From assembly GCA_021399435.1 (NCBI GenBank), contig JAJTUP010000068.1, forward strand, positions 246,189 through 310,188: DNA of 64,000 nt, in the 5' to 3' direction. Source of the DNA: Diaporthe sp. PMI_573. Its lineage: Eukaryota; Ascomycota; Sordariomycetes; Diaporthales; Diaporthaceae. The translations under genes were made by a program, and so were the position numbers. Shown one piece after another: positions 45,007 through 54,915 of this stretch (positions are counted from its first letter, which is position 1; every line of letters starts with the position of its first letter). The notes under the pieces were generated by a model. The model did not search any database. It was not told the DNA's origin and was given only the letters and a program-made list of their open reading frames with translations.

Positions 45007-46014
45007 ATGGAACTGCTGCTGCAGGGCGGCGTTGATAACGAGGCTATCGCTGAATATAGCGGATGCTCTCGCCGCAGCGCCCAGCGCAACCGGAAGAAAT
45101 GGGCCATCACAGGAAGCCTAGAGGTGAAGCAATCGTATGCTGGCAGACAGCTGATGAAGCCGTATCACGAGGAGGTTCGTTATTTCTCGTTGCCCTGCTT
45201 ATACGTACGTTAGCTAACAGCTGTGCAACAGAGGACCAAGGAGTTCCTAACCCACAAGCCCGACTCTGACCTTCAAGAAATCTGCGATTTCCTATACTGG
45301 GAACACGATCTCGAGATCTCGAGATCTACCGTTTCGCGCCACCTCAAGGCCATCGGGTGGTCTAACAAGAAGATGCGCCTGATTGCCGCCCAGCGCAATG
45401 AAGACCTCCGCGAGAGCTGGATTGAAGACCTCCAACAATATAGACCAGACCAGCTGGTGTACCTTGACGAGAGTGGTTGTGATAAAAGAGATGGCGCTCG
45501 AAGATATGGCTGGGCACCGTTGGGCTCAACACTAGAGATGAGATCTCGGCTAGAACGAGGGCAGAGGTATCACCTCCTCCCTGCCCTCGCGATCGACGGA
45601 CTGCTTGATGCCTTCGTATACCCAGGGCAATCTAGTCTTGATGGGTTCGTGGTGTGGATTCGTGATCGCGTGCTGCCCAAATGTACTCGTTTCCCTGGCC
45701 CACGATCAGTCCTCATACTAGACAACGCCTCGTGGCATCATTGCCAACAGCTGAAGGATCTTTGTGATGCAGCGGGCGTTCTATTGATATATCTGCCGCC
45801 ATATTCTCCTGATCTGAACCCTATAGAAGCCTTCTTCAAGGACTTCAAAGCTTTGCTGAAGAAAACGTACCGCGAGAAGTATGGCGACTCGAATTCTTGT
45901 GAGGAGTTTATGGCGTTCCTAGAGGGCACAGCGTGGGCTGTCAGTGCTAGAAGGAAGGCAATCAGGGGGCATTTCTGTGCTGCGAGGGTTAATTTCGAAG
46001 GAAGCTGCGGTTGA
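45007..46014 (+). CDS. Tc1/mariner transposase, DD34E
   Basis: Exons 45007-45174 and 45232-46014, with a 57-bp intron (donor GTTCGT, branch TAGCTAAC, acceptor ACAG, phase 0), giving 316 aa. An N-terminal helix-turn-helix (LLLQGGVDNEAIAEYSGCS) is followed by a second one (HDLEISRSTVSRHLKAIGW). The catalytic triad is complete: YLDESGCD, LILDNASWHH and YLPPYSPDLNPIEAF. There are 34 residues between the second Asp and the Glu. This is a full-length and apparently intact enzyme. I could not identify its terminal inverted repeats between 44880-45006 and 46015-46200, nor flanking TA duplications. Confidence 0.9.
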
Positions 46015-46212
46015 AGGAACTGTATAAGGTGCTAACAGAAGGAAGGTAGTTCATAAGATCAGCTGTTTGGGTTGATAACTCTGTTTATATAGAGGCTACA
46101 GCTAGAATAATATCGTGAAATCGTATCTTGTTACAGAACAAACGGTCTTGAGCTTAAATACTGACTGCTAATTAATTTGGCACGAAATACAGCTATCGCT
46201 ACCTTCTCCCTG

Positions 46213-46580
46213 CTACTCTTCCTCCTCAAAATCCTCTGAGCTAAGCTTTAGATCATCAGTTCTCGAATCTGCTGACGCTGTTGACGACCTATCTAACAGG
46301 TCAATCGCCTCTGATATATCGCCACTGCTTTCCCTCTCGCTCGAGGCCGACGATGAAGACAGCTGCTGCGGATCTGATAGCGTGTCCCCATGAAGCTGCG
46401 AGAGGCGGAGTGGCTCGCATTGCGAGGAAGGCTCTGGCTCCCACAATAATACAGAGGATGGCCGCGGTGACGGCGAGGGCGAGGATATCGGTGATGATGG
46501 CCCTGCAGCAGGAAAAAAGACGTCCCTCGCTGACTGGTTTTCGACTTTGGACTGCCTTCTTCGAGAAATAAACGAGACAA
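46213..46580 (-). pseudogene. Acidic C-terminal fragment, unknown
   Basis: The minus strand reads KVENQSARDVFFPAAGPSSPIS, then Ser/Pro-rich sequence and an acidic end KLSSEDFEEEE with stop at 46213. It looks like the disordered tail of a transposase or similar protein. It abuts the hAT fragment on the opposite strand at about 46550. Function not assignable. Confidence 0.35.
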
Positions 46581-47326
46581 AAGACCATTATTATAACATC
46601 CACGCCGAAGACGACAATAACTTCACATGGAAGTACCTCCAAAGTTGCGCAGATGCTGCGTGGTCCAAATGCGAGGAGTATTACAATAACCAGCAGCTGA
46701 ATTGGCAGAATCGATTCCCCGAAGATACTGATCTTCCACCAGCGTACTATGCAGCCCAAATACTCGATCCATATCGAAAGTGGGCATGGTTCAGGCAAGA
46801 ATGGGTTCTCCAAGGCGACGAAGAAAAAAAGAAGTGGTTTGATAATGCACAATCGGCGGTGAAACAGCTCTGGGAGACAGAGTATAAGGGAAGGTACCCT
46901 GTTGAGATGCTACCACCGCAAGTCCGGAAGGAGAGAGATCCTGACCCAGCGTTTGATCGCCAGAGGGAACACAAGCGCATTCGAATAGACGCCCCGGTCT
47001 CTACAACTGATTTGTATGAGCAATATATTTCTACCGACCGGCTCCATGACGAAGAGGCAGGTTGCGACGAGGCCATTGCGTACTGGCTATCCCGTTATGA
47101 CTCCCAAAGAGACCTCGCTCGCTTCGCTCTGGATCTGTTTGCGATCTCACCTATGTCAGATGAGTGCGAACGGCTTTTTAGTAGCGCAAAGCTTACTATA
47201 GTTGATCGCCGTGGTAAGCTGAAGGCAGATATCATAGAGGTTTGTGAGTGTCTCCGGGCCTGGTATGGAAAGCGCCAGGTTGAGGATAGCAGTGATAGCG
47301 AGGATAGTGAGAATGACAACGATTAG
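46547..47326 (+). pseudogene. hAT transposase C-terminal fragment
   Basis: Reads HYYNIHAEDDNNFTWKYLQSCADAAWSKCEEYY, then LPPAYYAAQILDPYRKWAWF, and the dimerisation motif FALDLFAISPMSDECERLFSSAKLTI. This is the last 255 residues of a hAT transposase, a different lineage from the 49-kb copy. The N-terminal two thirds are missing, with a clean cut at about 46550. It ends in an acidic Ser/Asp tail with stop at 47326. Confidence 0.88.
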
Positions 47327-47800
47327 ATTGATATTAGATTAGAGCTAATACATTACCTCTCTTCTTTCTACAACATCATCTTCTTAGCAAGTCTTGGCAG
47401 TCTTGGCGGTATTGCTGGTCTTACCGCTGTCCGTTGCAATCAGTGAGTCGCGACCGGGCAAGGGTCGGGTGGCACGGGCCACACAGGGAAAATTCTGTCC
47501 CTCTGACCGCTGGCTGTCTTCATCTGTGAGGGTTTTTGGTGTAAACCACGACATATCGTGGTATTTTGGCTTGGTGTTTTAGCTTAATAGAATGCCTCAA
47601 CCCAGTATGACCAGTGCGATCGCTGCGGCTAAGATCGTGAGCACAGCGGTGGGTAAGTTTAGCCGTAGACCTGTTGATGAGGGGGATTCTCACCATTGTG
47701 GCTATCACCAGAGCCAGCAACACCAACACCACCTCTGCGATCACGATTGCGATCGAATCCGAAGCCCTCAAGTCGTGCCAGCAGCCCTATCGAGCCCGTT
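47327..47800. other. Spacer and probable leader of the next gene
   Basis: No independent gene. The frame of the next gene is open from 47696, but the first ATG with a good context is at 47801. GTCTTGGCAGTCTTGGCGGT at 47391 is a small local repeat. Confidence 0.4.
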
Positions 47801-49054
47801 ATGCCATCCAAGAAAAAGCCGTCCCGGAAGGCTAAGCCAGCAGTCCAGCCCTCGCCGAAGAAGCCCTCGCCGAAGAAGCCCTCGCCGAAGAAGCGGACCA
47901 CTAAGATCACCGTGACGAAGATCGGGGCTAACGGGAAGAGAAGGGTAAAGATAGTATCCCCATCATCAGCCGCAGCCGCGGCTAGGGAAGAGGGTCTCGC
48001 GAACGAGGCTGAAGTGCGCCCATCCCCAGTTCCAGCAGCAGTTATCGAGGTGGCAGGCTCCCAGTCGCCCCCAGAAGATCCGTTCTCAGAGGCTGACAAA
48101 GAGCCAATATATCCCCCATCATCACCTGTTGCCGATAGGTCTGAGTGGGAGGTCTCTGTGACTTCGTCGATCGAATTCGTCTTCGAGGGCTGGCCAGCTA
48201 GCAGTTCGAGGCCACGTCCACAGCCAGAAATTGATACCCTCGAGCTTAGGGGATCGCGAGATGACGATCTCACAATACACGCTTTCTGGAAGCGCCATTG
48301 CAAAGAGGTCGAAGGTCGAGTTAGCCGTTTGTTGATAGGCTTTGCCGCTACGCCTAGCTTCATCTCAGCCCGTGCAACGGGCTCACGAGGACCACTATCA
48401 ACTCGTCAGCAGCTATATGCTAAAGAGTTATCACCAACAGAGACTATGCAGTTCGGCCATCTACCAGCTGATAAGCTGATCAAAATATGGCAGAAGGCGA
48501 AGCCACCGTATGGGCTAGGCATTACCTTCACGTTCCGCTTAGTTCACGACCCCCTCCCTCAGAAAGCCAGACCCTCGAAGCAGAAGAAAGATAAAGCTAA
48601 GACGAGGACCCAGCAGATGGTTCAGACAGGCGAGGACCGCACGAGGAGAACCAACGATATATATAACAACCTCATCGAGATGTGGGTCTGCAAAGAAGGT
48701 CGCGATTGCCGTAATGCTGACGGCTCGAGATACCACTGGTGTTGGCCTCGCAGAAAGGACGGCGTACATTTAAAACTCGAGGCTGACGATCTTTCGAGAT
48801 GGGCTGAATCCGTCCAGAAGGGCTTCAGTACAGAGCGACAGCCGCCCAGCGAGATTGTTGATGCTCTTGAAGAGAGGAAACAGCGATATCTTCATCGCCA
48901 GCACGCTGCGAAAGAGCCAGCCGTTCCAGTTACACCTGTTCACACAATACCCACGATACCGACTCCGCCATCTGCGTCTATTAGCCAGCTTCACCCACAG
49001 CCGTATGGGGGAGGGAGCTCAAACTTCACAGTTAATATGGCTTCTCCCGCTACT

Positions 49055-49062
49055 GCTGCTAC
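49055..49062. repeat. 8-bp target site duplication, left
   Basis: GCTGCTAC immediately before the hAT terminus; identical to 51942-51949. Eight bases is the diagnostic length for hAT insertions. Confidence 0.97.
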
Positions 49063-51941
49063 CAGGCTGGCGATCAATTCAACGTCAACGTCAATGTCTT
49101 CAATCTAGATTGAATTGATGGTCCGTGCATCAATTCAATCACTTCAATCTCAGATTGGCCCCACTTCAATTCAATCACCGCCCGTTGACGATTGAATTGA
49201 CGTGATTGAAGGGTGACCCCCTGGTCTACCATAACAAAGCTATGACATATCCGGAACTAGCTAACCCCAAAACGTCACTTCAATGGACCATGCCAGCGGC
49301 TGTGGACGCTTCGCGTTTTGGGACGAGACACGCTATTTGCGAACCACTTCGTCATCAACAGTCCACATAATCCTTACGCAAGGATGGCCCAGGCCGCGAA
49401 TCTCGACCTGCAGCTTGCTGCGGACTCTTCCTCTGGGGCTTCGACAGATCCACAAGTCCAAGAGGAAGCCAAAGACCCATGGAAAGACTTCCCATGGAAG
49501 CACTTTCCAGAGTATACTGTTGCAGAACGAGTTGGCCAAAGGCACTCCTGGGTTTGGAAACACGGATATGATGTCCAATTTAACTCGGACACCTCGAGGA
49601 AGAGATGGGTTTGTGGATGCTGCATCTCTCAAAAGCTGAAGAAAGCACCCGCTTCCTTCCGTGCAGAGGGCACGCCTAACATGGAGAATCACCTATTCAA
49701 GGAACACGGTATGACAGACCCGTCCGGAAAGAGAGAGCAGTCAAAGGCGAAGAACCGAGTGACCGAAAAGACACCGTCTCGCAATATCGTCTCCATGCTC
49801 GGCCTGGATGTTTCCAAACCACGAGAGCAGGAGATTGCAAACGCCTTGATCAGACGCTTCGATAAGAGCCAGTTCCAGAAGCTCCTGATTGAGTGGATTG
49901 TCGACAGCAACGGCTCTTTCCGCCAAGTTGAACACCCACGGCTTCGGCGTATTTTCGAGTACCTGAACCCCTCCGTTGAGCAGACTCAAGCTCATATTGG
50001 CCACGATATCGTCCGCAAGCGAATTATCCAGATTCATGAGAGCAACAAGGCCTTCATTATGAAGAGCCTGAAGGACGTCCCAGGGCAGATACACGTTTCA
50101 TTTGATGGATGGAGGTCTCGCAACCGCCATGCCTTATATGGGATCGTTTGTTTCTACGCCGACAGCAACGGATATCCATCTAAACTTGTTCTTGGTCTTC
50201 CGGAGCTGGGGGCTCGCCACACAGGAGAGAACATTGCGGCCCAGATACTTGAGATTCTTAAGAGCTACAAGATCCTTGACAAAATCGGCTACTTCACCCT
50301 CGACAATGCCTCGAACATGGATTCGGCGATGGAAGAGATTGGCATGAAGCTAGGATTTGAACCGAAGTCTCGAAGAATTCGGTGTTTTGGTCATATACTC
50401 AACCTTGTCGCTAAAGCATTGCTCTTTGGCCACAGCGTTGACGCATTCGAAGAGGAGGTGGATGGCGAGCTGATCCTCGATGCAAGACAACACGAGATCT
50501 GGCGAAGGAAAGGGCCTATCGGAAAGCTTCATAATCTGGTCCATTGGATTCATCGCTCGGACGTTCTGACCTATGCTCTTCGCAATTTGCAGAACAATCA
50601 TCACCAAAGATCTGATAACGCCGTTGATCAAGCGAAGAAGCCACTTGATGTGGTGGTTGATAACCAAACTCGTTGGCTTTCCACCCTCTATATGATCCGC
50701 CGCGCCCTTCGCCTCAGACCATTCCCTGATGACTTTGTGGACGAGCAGAAGCTTCTGTTTCAGAAAGTCCAACGCGGCGGAAAGACTACAGCAAGCGAGA
50801 TTCCGCTCTGTCTTCGTGAAGAGAGCCAATTGGATGAGAAGGACTGGAAGGTCATTGACCTACTAAATCAAGTGCTTGTGGATTTCGAGGAGGCTCTTCT
50901 CATGCTTGAAGGCGATGCCCAGAATCGCGTTCGCAAAGGTGGTTGCATCGTGGCATATGGGAATATCTGGGATGTGGCAACAACTTACGAATATCTCCTG
51001 GAACGGCTCGAACAGTGGAAACAAACGGCAGAATATTACCCAGACCCTGAGCACTTCAAGGTAAACGTCAATCTTGCTTGGAAGAAGCTTGACGAATACT
51101 ATACCATACTCGATCAGACACCGGTATATTATGCGGCTACTGTCTTCCACCCGGCGTATCGGTGGAGGTACTATGAAAACACCTGGGCCGACCGCCCAGA
51201 TTGGCTCTCGAATGCCAAGGCCATTGTTAAGGATTTGTGGGAAAGGGAGTACCGGACGCTCCCCATCTCCTATCATCAAGACGAGCCAGTTGTGAAAAGA
51301 CGAAAGCTCCACAAGTCAGCCCTTGAGAGACACAGGGCAGAGAGGCTTTCGTCGACGATACGCGCGCCCTTTTCATCGCCCACACTCCAAACCGACTTTA
51401 CGGACGAATACGAACGTTGGCTGCTCACGCCCTCGCCTGTGGACGATGAGGTTGTGGATCTATTTTCTTATTGGCGTGAACGGCGCCAAAGCTTTCCTCG
51501 CCTCTCCCGCATGGCCTTTGATGTCCTCTCTATTCCTCCTATGTCGGCAGAGTGTGAACGGCTATTCTCTGCGGCTGGCCAGATGGTCTCTCCCCTTAGG
51601 ACTCGAATGGAAGCCAGTACAATCGGTATTACGCAAACGTTGAGGTCCTGGGTAAGGAATGGGTTGATTAAGGCCGAAGATAGTCTTATTGATACGTCTG
51701 AAGAGGCTGGACATAGTGTATTCGATAACCAGCCAGCAGGTATGGAATTTGTTAAGGGGGCCAGCGCGGATTCTGATTGAGAGACAGGGGTGCTATAAAT
51801 AGCGTCAATTTCGTCAATTCAACGTCAATCAATTCAATTTAGGGTCTGAATTGATCAATTCAATGGCGAAGTGGATCGTTGACCCTCAATTCAATTCAAT
51901 CGGGGGGCCAAATTGATTGAATTGAATTGATCGCCAGCCTG
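49063..51941 (+). mobile_element. Complete hAT element 5 (2,879 bp)
   Basis: Starts CAGGCTGGCGATCAATTCAA and ends TTGAATTGATCGCCAGCCTG, perfect 20-bp terminal inverted repeats. It is flanked by GCTGCTAC on both sides. Subterminal regions are rich in TTGAATTGA and TCAATTCAA (49080-49200, 51810-51930), the likely transposase binding sites. It holds one intronless transposase gene. The intact ends, perfect duplications and undamaged gene show a recent and probably still active element; the truncated copy at 34-36 kb is nearly identical. Confidence 0.98.
49384..51780 (+). CDS. hAT transposase of element 5, intact
   Basis: 798 aa from ATG 49384 (the frame extends upstream to 49318 without an ATG). 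BED-type finger at about residues 65-110 (RWVCGCCISQK...NMENHLFKEH). QIHVSFDGWRSRNRHALYGI and ARHTGENIAAQIL lie near 240-300. The catalytic LDNASNMDSAM and RRIRCFGHILNLVAKALLFG follow. DNQTRWLSTLYMIRRAL lies near 430. The C-terminal dimerisation motif MAFDVLSIPPMSAECERLFSAAGQMVSPLRTRM is complete. Length and motif order are typical of an active hAT transposase. It acts in the nucleus on its own terminal repeats and could mobilise the related truncated elements that keep CAGGCTGGCG ends. Confidence 0.95.
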   Translation: MAQAANLDLQLAADSSSGASTDPQVQEEAKDPWKDFPWKHFPEYTVAERVGQRHSWVWKHGYDVQFNSDTSRKRWVCGCCISQKLKKAPASFRAEGTPNMENHLFKEHGMTDPSGKREQSKAKNRVTEKTPSRNIVSMLGLDVSKPREQEIANALIRRFDKSQFQKLLIEWIVDSNGSFRQVEHPRLRRIFEYLNPSVEQTQAHIGHDIVRKRIIQIHESNKAFIMKSLKDVPGQIHVSFDGWRSRNRHALYGIVCFYADSNGYPSKLVLGLPELGARHTGENIAAQILEILKSYKILDKIGYFTLDNASNMDSAMEEIGMKLGFEPKSRRIRCFGHILNLVAKALLFGHSVDAFEEEVDGELILDARQHEIWRRKGPIGKLHNLVHWIHRSDVLTYALRNLQNNHHQRSDNAVDQAKKPLDVVVDNQTRWLSTLYMIRRALRLRPFPDDFVDEQKLLFQKVQRGGKTTASEIPLCLREESQLDEKDWKVIDLLNQVLVDFEEALLMLEGDAQNRVRKGGCIVAYGNIWDVATTYEYLLERLEQWKQTAEYYPDPEHFKVNVNLAWKKLDEYYTILDQTPVYYAATVFHPAYRWRYYENTWADRPDWLSNAKAIVKDLWEREYRTLPISYHQDEPVVKRRKLHKSALERHRAERLSSTIRAPFSSPTLQTDFTDEYERWLLTPSPVDDEVVDLFSYWRERRQSFPRLSRMAFDVLSIPPMSAECERLFSAAGQMVSPLRTRMEASTIGITQTLRSWVRNGLIKAEDSLIDTSEEAGHSVFDNQPAGMEFVKGASADSD

Positions 51942-51949
51942 GCTGCTAC
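51942..51949. repeat. 8-bp target site duplication, right
   Basis: GCTGCTAC directly after the right terminus, identical to 49055-49062. Confidence 0.97.
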
Positions 51950-53010
51950 TACAGATGAGGTGGTTGCAAGGGTTCTCAAGGGCTTGATGCCTGCGATCTT
52001 GGGGCGTCTCGGCAGCGGCTTTGCTTATGGTGTAGGTGATATTAATGAATCGCCATCACGGGCTGCCGCTACTAGAAACGCGCCGTCAGAAACACCAAAG
52101 AGGCCTCGAGATATAGTGTACAGCTCGTCACCAGCTGTACCAGAGGGTGTGCCTAGCAGCCGGCTGCTAGCCCAGTTGGTACACTCTTTCGAGCTGCGAG
52201 AATATGATACTGAGCGGGAGAGCGATCTCGTTGCTGCTTGCGAGGCTATACTGGAGTCGAAGATGTCAGTTAGGTCTTTGTATCGTATGAAGCCAGCTTG
52301 GTACGAGAGGAAGGGCATTCCTGAATGGGTTCACGAGCCGTTGAAGGCATATATCAAACCTTTCTGTGCCCGATACGAAGAACGCACGCGCGGTACCAAG
52401 AGGCTGTTTGATGAGGTTGATGAGGCTGGCGGGAGGAGCCAGCAAGCAGCGCGCGCAGTTAAGCCAGTTGGTGATAGCGGCTATCAAGAGGCTCGAGATG
52501 TACAGCTTCGCGATCTTCCGTTTCGACCCTCGTCTCCTTTCTCTCCTACACCAATTATGGAGGCAGTGGATCGGCTGGCGAAGGGTGCACAAGTGATGGC
52601 GCACTCACTCACCATGATGAGCGAGCAGATCCGCACACTTCAAGACGCCAACATAGCACTCGCCAAACGCCGGAGGGCCGAAAGAACACGAGTGCAGCTG
52701 GGAGGAGCACTTAGTATTGAGGATTCCCAGGTGATAATTGAAGAGAAACAAAAGGGGAAGCGGCTGGCTGGTGAAATGGCTGGTGGTGCCGAGGAGGCGG
52801 ACCGCGGCGGACCGCCTCAACGACGATGTGGCAACTGCGGTGAGACTGGGCATTATGCAAAAACTTGTAAGAAAGATGTAGAAGGGTCTAGTCAGTCAGA
52901 TTCTGAGTGTATAATAGTACATTCTTAAGCGGTCCGCGGCGGATTGCCCAAATAGTTGGTCTGGCTGGTATAGATTGAGGTTGATCTTGCATGGCTGAAA
53001 TGCTCCATTT

Positions 53011-53815
53011 TGGTGGGGAAGCCGATTTTCCCACCAAAAGTCAACAACTTCAGACTAGCACTGCAGCCATGCAAACATCTCTAAATGAATGAAATTAATT
53101 GAAAGTAAGCAAATAAGACTAGTTGGCACCAATTGGTGCCAAATTTAATTGATTCTTTTACACTCGGTGGGTGCTAGGGTTGACAAAAGTCAGTAGACTT
53201 GATGAAAATCGCTCGCTAGGTGGTACCGCTCGCTGGGTGGTAAACCACGTTACCACATATTTTAAAAGTATAAAGTCCAACGACCTTGCTGTTTGTTCAC
53301 AAAGCTATCCATTCTACTTCATCACAAGCCAACCTATCTTTCACTGTTTAAGACTAATCCTCGAGGCTATTCCACGATGACAGGAATCCAGGTCATAATT
53401 ACAACCAGCGAGGGCAAGCAACATGCCGTAAACACAGGCATGCTCGAAACGTAACACTTTATACAAACAATGATTAATGACCTAGGGCCAGACGAAATGC
53501 AGAATAAGGCGATTCATCTCCAAAATATAGATGAAGATACGTTAAACAAAATCTTGGGTTGGACAGAGTATCATTCTCACCATCTTCCGCCAGATGACAA
53601 CACAATTCACCAGAGGGCACACGAGATTGAGAATAGTTCGAACAACTTTTGTCAACCCCAGCACCCACCAAGTGCAAAAGAATCAGTCAAATTTGGCACC
53701 GATTGGTGCCAACTAGTCTCAATTGCTTATTTCCAATTAATTTGGTCAATTTAGAGATGTGGTGGTGTTGCAGTGTTAGTATGAAAGTTTAAAGTTTTGG
53801 TGGGCAGGTCTGTTT
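53011..53815. mobile_element. Short TIR element (about 0.8 kb) carrying a SKP1-like fragment
   Basis: Left repeat 53011-53205 and right repeat about 53630-53815 are imperfect inverted copies. They share CCCACCAAAA, GCACTGCA(G/A)C, CTCTAAAT, TTGGCACC(A/G)ATTGGTGCCAA (53123-53142 and 53693-53712) and GGTGGGTGCT(A/G)GGGTTGACAAAAGT. The interior holds a start region with a promoter-like ATTTTAAAAGTATAAAG at about 53260 and a broken SKP1-like frame, but no transposase. The element must depend on an enzyme elsewhere. Exact ends and target duplication could not be fixed. The left repeat is of the same family as bases 1-196 of the window. Confidence 0.75.
53377..53655 (+). pseudogene. SKP1-like N-terminal (BTB/POZ) fragment inside the TIR element
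   Basis: ATG 53377 opens MTGIQVIITTSEGKQHAVN, with an in-frame TAA at 53452. The same frame continues HFIQTMINDLGPDEMQNKAI, HLQNIDEDTLNKILGWTEYHSHHLPPDD. The pattern (V-x-I-x-T-S-x-x-x-x-x-x-V, then I-L-x-N-V/I-x-x-x-x-L-x-K-I-L-x-W-x-x-x-H) is that of the SKP1 N-terminal dimerisation domain. The C-terminal F-box-binding half is absent and the frame runs into the right terminal repeat. SKP1 links F-box proteins to cullin in SCF ubiquitin ligases. Identification rests on about 75 residues and is moderately firm. Confidence 0.65.
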
Positions 53816-53904
53816 TTGGTGCAGATCGCGTCTCCATTTTTCGCGTCAGTCTCGCATCACTCTACCTACTTAAATATTCAACACGCTAGAAATCAACATC
53901 CACA

Positions 53905-54085
53905 ATGCCAATCTACTCAAAAGAAGATAAGATCGTTCTAGCCCTACAGGCTATTGAGAATTCCAAAACAAATCGCAAAAAACCCTTAAGTGCTGCCCAA
54001 GCTGCACGAATCTTCAATGTCCCTTGCTCTACCGTCAAGCACAGGATGAACAACCGACAACCACGCGAAGTCATACGGCCGATTA
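53905..54085 (+). pseudogene. Pogo/Fot1 transposase N-terminal fragment
   Basis: ATG 53905, MPIYSKEDKIVLALQAIENS, LSAAQAARIFNVPCSTVKHRM and NRQPREVIRPI form the psq-type helix-turn-helix that opens Fot1-type transposases. Homology stops near 54085, where an opposite-strand pogo fragment begins. Confidence 0.8.
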
Positions 54086-54811
54086 AACCTGGTCTTCAAG
54101 GCTGGTTGTGCATCCACAAAGCGTCGAGTCCACCGCTTGCCCACAGGCTTGCCGTTACTGTGACGCCAGCAGGAGGTTGGCCATATCTTCCACACCAGAA
54201 AGTCGCATTGGAAATCCTCGTGCATCTTGATCGATTATCTGTTGGACAAGCACATGTTCTTCAATTGGCTCAAGTTTATGGTCGTTGACGCGTGATTTTG
54301 TCGGCGGACCGTGCGTTGCCAGGTCGGCAAGCGCGACGGTAGTTGCTTGCTTGGCTTGGTGTCGACGCGAGTGTCGAGGGGTTTCGGGGCCTTTGCCCTT
54401 GGAGGCAGAATGGATTTCGGCGTAGCGATCGGCGACCTGCTGCTTGAGGATAGGCCGATTGCGAAGGGAACGTGCGGAGGATGAACCTGCGCCCTCAGAA
54501 AGTGAAGGAAAAGGAAGGCGAGGCTGGGGCCGATCGACGCTATCACTATCGAACGGCGCGGGATTTGAACCCGATGGAAGTGGGGTCTGCTGTGACTGGC
54601 GGCCCTGATCCTCGAAGGGATCTGAACCCGACAAGCCGGGTCGGCTAGTGCCGCCCATGCGACTGGCCTGAGAACCAGTCGAAGGAGTGGGAGAAACGGC
54701 AGTATGGGGAGTGAAGAGTTGGCGAGATGTAGAGGAACGGGGGCCAAGGGAAACAGACCAAAAGTTACGGCGAACGTTAGTTGTGCTAGTGGGCGCACAC
54801 ACGTCTCTCAA
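54085..54811 (-). pseudogene. Pogo/Fot1-type DNA-binding fragment on a Ser/Pro-rich leader
   Basis: The minus strand from 54811 is Ser/Pro/Arg-rich for 150 residues. It then reads LEPIEEHVLVQQIIDQDARGFPMRLSGVEDMANLLLAS. After a one-base shift near 54157 it continues NGKPVGKRWTRRFVDAQPALKTRFNR. This is the CENP-B/Tc5-type helix-turn-helix of Fot1 transposases. The DDE domain is missing, as the sequence turns into the head-to-head neighbour at about 54085. Confidence 0.8.
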
Positions 54812-54915
54812 TCAAACGGGCGCCGCTCATAATTAGGACAAGCCCGAGTTGGGTTTCTGTGTCGTGTGGTCTGTCGTCATCCTGGGCTTTAAACTCCTCC
54901 CTTTACCCGAGTCGC

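Larger units (their letters stand above)
47801..52928 (+). pseudogene. Zinc-knuckle protein gene split by a hAT insertion
   Basis: Parts 47801-49062 and 51950-52928 form one gene interrupted by hAT element 5. Removing the element and one target duplication joins ...SPATAA to TTDEVVARVL in frame, giving about 746 aa. The N-terminus is basic with SPKKP repeats. The middle holds NDIYNNLIEMWVCKEGRDCRN and YHWCWPRRKDGVHLKLEADDLSRW, a pattern in a multicopy fungal family of unknown role. The C-terminus (MEAVDRLAKGAQVMAHSLTM...KRRRAERTRVQLGGALSIED) plus the CCHC knuckle RCGNCGETGHYAKTC is like the tail of Fot1/pogo transposases. The gene therefore looks like a mobile-element protein or a capture fusion. 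No other breaks are seen, so the insertion is recent. Confidence 0.8.

Noticed and set aside
44880..46200. Terminal inverted repeats for the Tc1/mariner gene
   Set aside because: I compared the 130 bp before 45007 with the 190 bp after 46014 and found no convincing inverted match or flanking TA pair, so no element boundaries are given.
54550..54625. Two tRNA T-arm/B-box look-alikes on the minus strand (GGGTTCAAATCCC and GGGTTCAGATCCC)
   Set aside because: No matching acceptor stem, D-arm or A-box upstream at tRNA distance; they lie in a Ser/Pro-rich coding stretch where SGSNP/SGSDP codons create the motif.
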